Shown: positions 21,816 through 23,898 of the stretch, one piece after another
How positions within the stretch are numbered: the stretch's first letter is position 1
Layout: each line of letters begins with the position of its first letter
Source: UBA8752 sp042095055
GTDB lineage: Bacteria; Bacteroidota; Bacteroidia; Flavobacteriales_D; Sanyastnellaceae
Direction: 5' to 3'
DNA: 23,898 nt
Assembly (NCBI GenBank): GCA_042095055.1
Contig: JBELBZ010000031.1
Location: 1 to 23,898, forward strand
Notes under the pieces: model-generated
What the model was told of the DNA's origin: nothing
The model's database searches: none
What the model saw: only the letters and a program-made list of their open reading frames with translations
Translations under genes and position numbers: made by a program

Positions 21816-22700
21816 ATGCGGAAGATGTTCATGGCAGTGGTTTTGGTGGGAACTGTATGGGCACATGGCCCCCTTCAGGCACAAGAGACATTGGATACTG
21901 CGGCCGTACCCGCCTCGTTTCGGCCTTATGTCCACCTTTTGGGTTCCGCCGAAGTCGTGGCACCGGCGAACGGACCCAACTGGCGTGCCATGGACATCAA
22001 GGCCTACGACGAGGACCGCAAGAAGTACCAAGAACTCGAGGCCATGGTGCTCAAGGTTTGGCCACAGGTGCAGATCATGACCGTCATGCTCGATACGCTA
22101 CGTCCCACCTTCCTTACGGGCATCGACGCCGTGCCCTCGGATACCTTGCGTGCCCAGCGCAAAAGCATCCAATCGGAGCGCGATGCAGAAAAGGCGGAAC
22201 GCAAGGCCGAGCGCAAGGCTGAGCGCAAGGAGAAAAACGACGAGGCCACAGCGGATGGATTACCAGAGGCTTCAGAAGCCGAATCGGTTGAGTTGACGCT
22301 GGGCGGAGAGACAGAAGGTCCAGACACCCTGCGGCTATCGGGTGACGACTGCATGGTGGCGCTCATGGCGCAGCAAGGCTATCTCGATCTGGACAGCCTC
22401 GATGCCGATGGGCAACGTTTGATGGTTCAAGACACGGCTTTTGATGGCGACCTGGGCATCAAAGAGGGCTTCCTGCTGGTGCACCTTCTCGACCGGCAAA
22501 ACCCGGGCATGCTGGATTTTGCCGACGACTACGCCAAGGCCGTCAAGCTTCCTTATTGGGGCGCCATCAAAACCTTTAGCCGCTTCACCGGCTACCGCAT
22601 CAACAAGTCCTACGACCCCGAGCGCTACGATGGCCGTCTGGAGCACATCATCCGCAAACACGGCCTCGACCTCCTCGACCTGCCCTGCTCGGGCAGGTAA
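21816..22700 (+). CDS. DUF4294 family exported protein with charged insertion
   Basis: From ATG 21816 the protein is 294 residues with a signal peptide (MRKMFMAVVLVGTVWA, cleavage near LQAQ at 20-23). It has the two halves of the DUF4294 family. The N-terminal half is about 36-100, with YVHLLGSAEVVAP and KKYQELEAMVLKVWP. The C-terminal half is about 205-280, with GFLLVHLLDRQ, YWGAIKTFSRFTGY and KSYDPERY. Function in the family is unknown. Unlike typical members, about 90 residues lie between the halves. They are rich in Lys, Arg and Glu and include AERK three times in a row at 127-138. It is divergent from the Smr gene across 21 bases. Confidence 0.82.
   Translation: MRKMFMAVVLVGTVWAHGPLQAQETLDTAAVPASFRPYVHLLGSAEVVAPANGPNWRAMDIKAYDEDRKKYQELEAMVLKVWPQVQIMTVMLDTLRPTFLTGIDAVPSDTLRAQRKSIQSERDAEKAERKAERKAERKEKNDEATADGLPEASEAESVELTLGGETEGPDTLRLSGDDCMVALMAQQGYLDLDSLDADGQRLMVQDTAFDGDLGIKEGFLLVHLLDRQNPGMLDFADDYAKAVKLPYWGAIKTFSRFTGYRINKSYDPERYDGRLEHIIRKHGLDLLDLPCSGR
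22194..22229 (+). repeat. Three-copy 12-bp repeat encoding AERK
   Basis: Three consecutive 12-base units (GC(G/C/T)GA(A/G)CGCAAG) encode AERK three times inside the charged insertion of the DUF4294 gene. Synonymous third-position changes show the copies are not a fresh duplication. Confidence 0.8.
22679..22697. terminator. Shared hairpin between convergent genes
   Basis: CCTGCCC and GGGCAGG form a perfect 7-bp stem around a 5-base loop, covering the last codons of the DUF4294 gene and ending at its stop. The convergent hydrolase gene stops 11 bases away, so the hairpin can serve both directions. No T tract is present on either side. Confidence 0.4.
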
Positions 22701-22708
22701 ACCAGGGC

Positions 22709-23824
22709 TTAACGCATGGGCCGACCGGCCTCTACGTCTTCAATGAAGCTGGCCACTCCGCCCATGAAGGCGTCCTGGTCGTCCCACATGCACAGGTGAG
22801 ACCCGTTGTAGCAATGCAGTGACCGGCCGTTGGCCACCAAGTTGGCCTGCTGCGTCATCTTGTCGGGGTCCATGGTGTCGTGCTCTGCGCCCACCATGAG
22901 GGTGGGCACGGTGATCTCGCCGAGGCGGTCTGTGATGTCCCAGTCGATGAGGCGGCCGCCCACGCGAAACTCGCTGGGGCCTTGCATCAGGTCGTACAGC
23001 TTGTAGTTAAGACGCTCGAAAGATCCTGTGATGTCCTCAGGCCACTCCTCCAGCCGGCAGATGTGCTTGGCGTAGAAGTGGTCGTTCACGAGCTGCAGGA
23101 ACTCCTCGTTCTGGATGTCTCCAGCTTCTTCAAAGGCCACCAGCTTGGCCAGCACTTTGGGGTCCATCTGCGGACGCAAAACCTCCTCATTGTAAGCGGC
23201 GTATTCCGGAATGCTCGTCACCATGTTACTGATGATCAACCCATTCAGGTTCTCCTGATAACGCAAGGCGTACTCCATCCCAAGGATGCCACCCCAGCTG
23301 TTGCCCAGGATATAGAAGTTGTCCTTGTTCAGCCCGAGTGCCTGGCGCACCTCTTCCACTTCATCGCACCAGCGGTCCAAGTTCCACAGGTCCTCCGTCG
23401 GCTGATCGCTGAAATAGCTGCCCAACTGGTCGTAGAGGATGATCTCGTAACCGCGGGACTCGGGCAGTACATTGGAAAGGGCCTTCATGTATTCGTGGGT
23501 GCAAGCCGGACCACCGTGCAACGCCAAGATCTTGACATCCGGGTTCTCCCCCACCGATTGCGTGAAGACGCGGTAGCCGTTCGATAGCTCTACCATCTTG
23601 ACGCCGGGCTCGGCGTACTTGGCCTCACGTCGGGCACTGTCCGCAGCCGTGAATTCGATCGCGCAATTGCCCGTCACGTGGTAATCGTCGCCGGCGTCGC
23701 CATGGTCATGCCCATCATGGGCAGCATTTTCCTGGGTTGGCGCAGAACAGCACTCGTCATTGCCGCAGGATACAAGCAGGGAAACTGGCAGCACAGCCAG
23801 CGCAAGAATGGAGGTGTATCGCAT
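22709..23824 (-). CDS. Lipoprotein alpha/beta hydrolase, proline iminopeptidase (S33) type
   Basis: From ATG 23824 the protein is 371 residues. A lipoprotein signal peptide ends in LVSC (Cys20), then a Cys/His/Asp-rich stretch CGNDECC...HDGHDHGDAGDDYH at about 20-49. The alpha/beta hydrolase domain follows: oxyanion HGGP at 103-106, nucleophile GNSWGG with Ser176, Asp316 in GAEHDTMDP and His343 in YNGSH. These form a complete catalytic triad of the S33 family, which removes N-terminal proline from peptides, though related enzymes act on other amides and esters. Attachment to the periplasmic or outer membrane is inferred from the lipobox. It begins 14 bases after the stop of a same-strand upstream gene. 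Confidence 0.88.
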   Translation of the reverse strand: MRYTSILALAVLPVSLLVSCGNDECCSAPTQENAAHDGHDHGDAGDDYHVTGNCAIEFTAADSARREAKYAEPGVKMVELSNGYRVFTQSVGENPDVKILALHGGPACTHEYMKALSNVLPESRGYEIILYDQLGSYFSDQPTEDLWNLDRWCDEVEEVRQALGLNKDNFYILGNSWGGILGMEYALRYQENLNGLIISNMVTSIPEYAAYNEEVLRPQMDPKVLAKLVAFEEAGDIQNEEFLQLVNDHFYAKHICRLEEWPEDITGSFERLNYKLYDLMQGPSEFRVGGRLIDWDITDRLGEITVPTLMVGAEHDTMDPDKMTQQANLVANGRSLHCYNGSHLCMWDDQDAFMGGVASFIEDVEAGRPMR

Positions 23825-23828
23825 AATC

Positions 23829-23836
23829 TGAAGGTA
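23829..23836 (-). promoter_or_regulatory. -7-like box before the S33 lipoprotein gene
   Basis: The minus strand reads TACCTTCA, two mismatches from consensus, four bases before the ATG at 23824 and just after the stop of the upstream gene. Confidence 0.3.
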
Positions 23837-23838
23837 GG

Positions 23839-23898
23839 TCAATCGAGGAACTCGGCGGCGCCGGCGATGACGCCGTCGACGACCGTGGGGTCGAGGAG
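23839..23898 (-). CDS. C-terminal end of an unidentified gene cut by the window edge
   Basis: The minus strand is open from the window edge to a TGA at 23839-23841, giving 19 residues that end in GVIAGAAEFLD. The GC-rich third positions and continuous frame suggest a real gene. It is too short to identify. It sits 14 bases upstream of the S33 lipoprotein gene and may be its operon partner. Confidence 0.55.
   Translation of the reverse strand, partial: LLDPTVVDGVIAGAAEFLD

Overview
The window reads as a chromosomal stretch of a Bacteroidota bacterium, most likely a Flavobacteriales-type lineage with unusually high GC for that group. The lineage call rests on a secreted protein ending in a type IX secretion (T9SS type A) C-terminal domain, DUF4249 and DUF4294 family proteins, a short Smr protein with the N-terminal part of the DUF2027 family, the divergent tsaD/tamB pair seen in this phylum, and promoter-like boxes of the TAnnTTTG type. 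No tRNA, rRNA, CRISPR array, insertion sequence or phage gene was seen. Gene density is very high: no gene-free stretch exceeds about 190 bases, and several neighbouring genes overlap or abut at their 3' ends.

Layout. 1-3316: a small membrane protein, a secreted carboxypeptidase-regulatory-like protein (minus), the MeaB GTPase, and a membrane protein that looks like a decayed LytS-type histidine kinase. 3281-6338 (minus): ung, a WD40 protein and hisS, in transcription order. 6415-9558 (plus): an SF2 helicase divergent from ung, a LytS-type sensor kinase lacking a recognisable G box, and a small SRPBCC protein. 9561-14925: tsaD (minus) divergent from the very long tamB (plus). 14961-18817: a T9SS cargo protein (plus), then on the minus strand a LuxC-type acyl-CoA reductase, a DUF4249 lipoprotein and a small STAS-like protein. 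18921-23898: a 2[4Fe-4S] ferredoxin divergent from luxC, two secreted proteins of unknown function, Smr and DUF4294 genes diverging from a 21-bp spacer, an S33-family lipoprotein hydrolase, and the last 19 codons of a further minus-strand gene.

Functionally most of the window is housekeeping: translation (hisS, tsaD), DNA repair (ung, helicase), envelope assembly (tamB, T9SS cargo, lipoproteins) and cofactor or enzyme care (meaB). The most notable signal is not a gene. At about half of the gene starts a TAnnTT box, matching the phylum's -7 element, sits only 5-7 bases before the start codon. This implies leaderless or near-leaderless mRNAs, and divergent gene pairs whose promoters are packed into 21-32 bp. 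Boxes even lie between closely spaced same-strand genes. The ung gene is the exception, with a strong Shine-Dalgarno sequence. Second is the luxC/ferredoxin divergent pair, with a perfect 10-bp palindrome over the ferredoxin -7 box. Third are two LytS-like kinases, each missing different catalytic boxes and neither next to a response regulator.
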